NCBI RefSeq assembly: GCF_039555335.1
Contig: NC_092628.1
Location: forward strand, 56,841,547 to 56,905,546
Length of the DNA: 64,000 bases
Reading direction: 5' to 3'
Source: Amphiura filiformis
Lineage: Eukaryota; Echinodermata; Ophiuroidea; Amphilepidida; Amphiuridae
Positions 63,487 to 64,000 of the stretch are shown here, in pieces. The position numbers and the translations under genes are program-made. Within the stretch, counting starts at the first letter, position 1. Each line of letters starts with the position of its first letter. The notes below the pieces were generated by a model that had not been told where the DNA came from, did no database searches, and saw nothing but the letters and a program-made list of their open reading frames with translations.

Positions 63487-64000
63487 AGACATGTAATTCA
63501 ATGGAAACAATACACACGATAACAGTTATTGTTTATCGATCTTCCACGATTCACCACAGCCCCTATTGAGTGTGACGATCTGCCATGAAAACTGTATAAA
63601 GTCTTGATTGGTATACTCTTTATTCATACCCCGTGGATGACCGTGGAAGACCGCTTCAAATGGTTCAATATATACATTTAGCTCAATATAATAATAGGAG
63701 ACCGTGGTAAATTACAGTATTTATCATAAGGGCTATCTCAAATCTTTGTTTTAATTTCTTATTATGATAGAAGCCGAGTTTCATACGTATGTATACGTAT
63801 TTTGTAATCGGTTTCGTAACGTGTGTTGTGGTCTTGTGGTTTTGAACAGGTCTTTATATCGGTTGGGACGTAGTTCGAAGCTCGAAGAGAGTTTTGTGCA
63901 TTTTTTTTTGTGTGCGGGTTTCCTGGTTTCTTACCCTGAACAATTTATTCCAGGCAAAAGTAAAAATTACAGCAAGTTTTTCATTTTTTTTTCAAACCAG
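63487..64000. other. Window end, nothing recognised
   Basis: No exon, RNA or repeat supported; a T-run at 63901-63909 is present. Confidence 0.5.

Overview
The window is animal nuclear DNA, most likely from an echinoderm or a close deuterostome relative. Genes are sparse and intron-rich with clean GT-AG boundaries. There is a SPEC3/Stum-type gene, the family named from sea urchin ectodermal cilia. The spacers are packed with short inverted-repeat transposons, degraded non-LTR retrotransposons and microsatellites. There are no prokaryotic operons, CRISPR arrays or rRNA genes. Species was not determined.

Layout. 1-4.5 kb: the last two recognisable exons of a CYP4-like cytochrome P450 (+), separated by an intron filled with a 2.8 kb minisatellite of 41-bp units. 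4.5-13.5 kb: a transposon graveyard. It holds a Helitron-type 3' hairpin, a 3.9 kb palindromic fold-back element split at its centre by a truncated LINE, and a second LINE end interrupted by a TTAA-flanked MITE. 13.9-20 kb: a complete three-exon SPEC3/Stum-like gene (+) with an RFX X-box-like site and a CRE upstream. 20-30.5 kb: mostly spacer, with a probable start of an unidentified gene (+; exon ends at 25812 and 28661).

30.5-59.8 kb: two copies of a seven-exon type-B carboxylesterase (cholinesterase-family) gene on the minus strand. They lie in direct tandem blocks (about 30560-43315 and 51020-59812). Between them, at 44.8-48.2 kb on the plus strand, is a gene with a GRAM/PH-like segment whose last exon carries an apparent one-base frameshift; its intron holds an RTE-type retrotransposon corpse. 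59.8-64 kb: more transposon fragments, long trinucleotide repeats and a tRNA-like sequence on the minus strand.

The genes do not form an obvious pathway. The useful logic of the region is structural. The esterase duplication supplies paralogous empty sites, so several transposons present in one copy and absent from the other can be given exact ends and target-site duplications from this sequence alone: a Helitron with the A|T rule, a 73-bp hAT-like MITE with an 8-bp duplication, a TTAA MITE and a 241-bp near-perfect palindrome. I found no convincing new multi-gene system. The strongest leads are the nested palindrome with a LINE at its centre, the 41-bp minisatellite with an inverted cap near a splice acceptor, and the broken GRAM-like gene. 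All gene models are read by eye from splice sites and family resemblance. Identity figures are rough visual counts.
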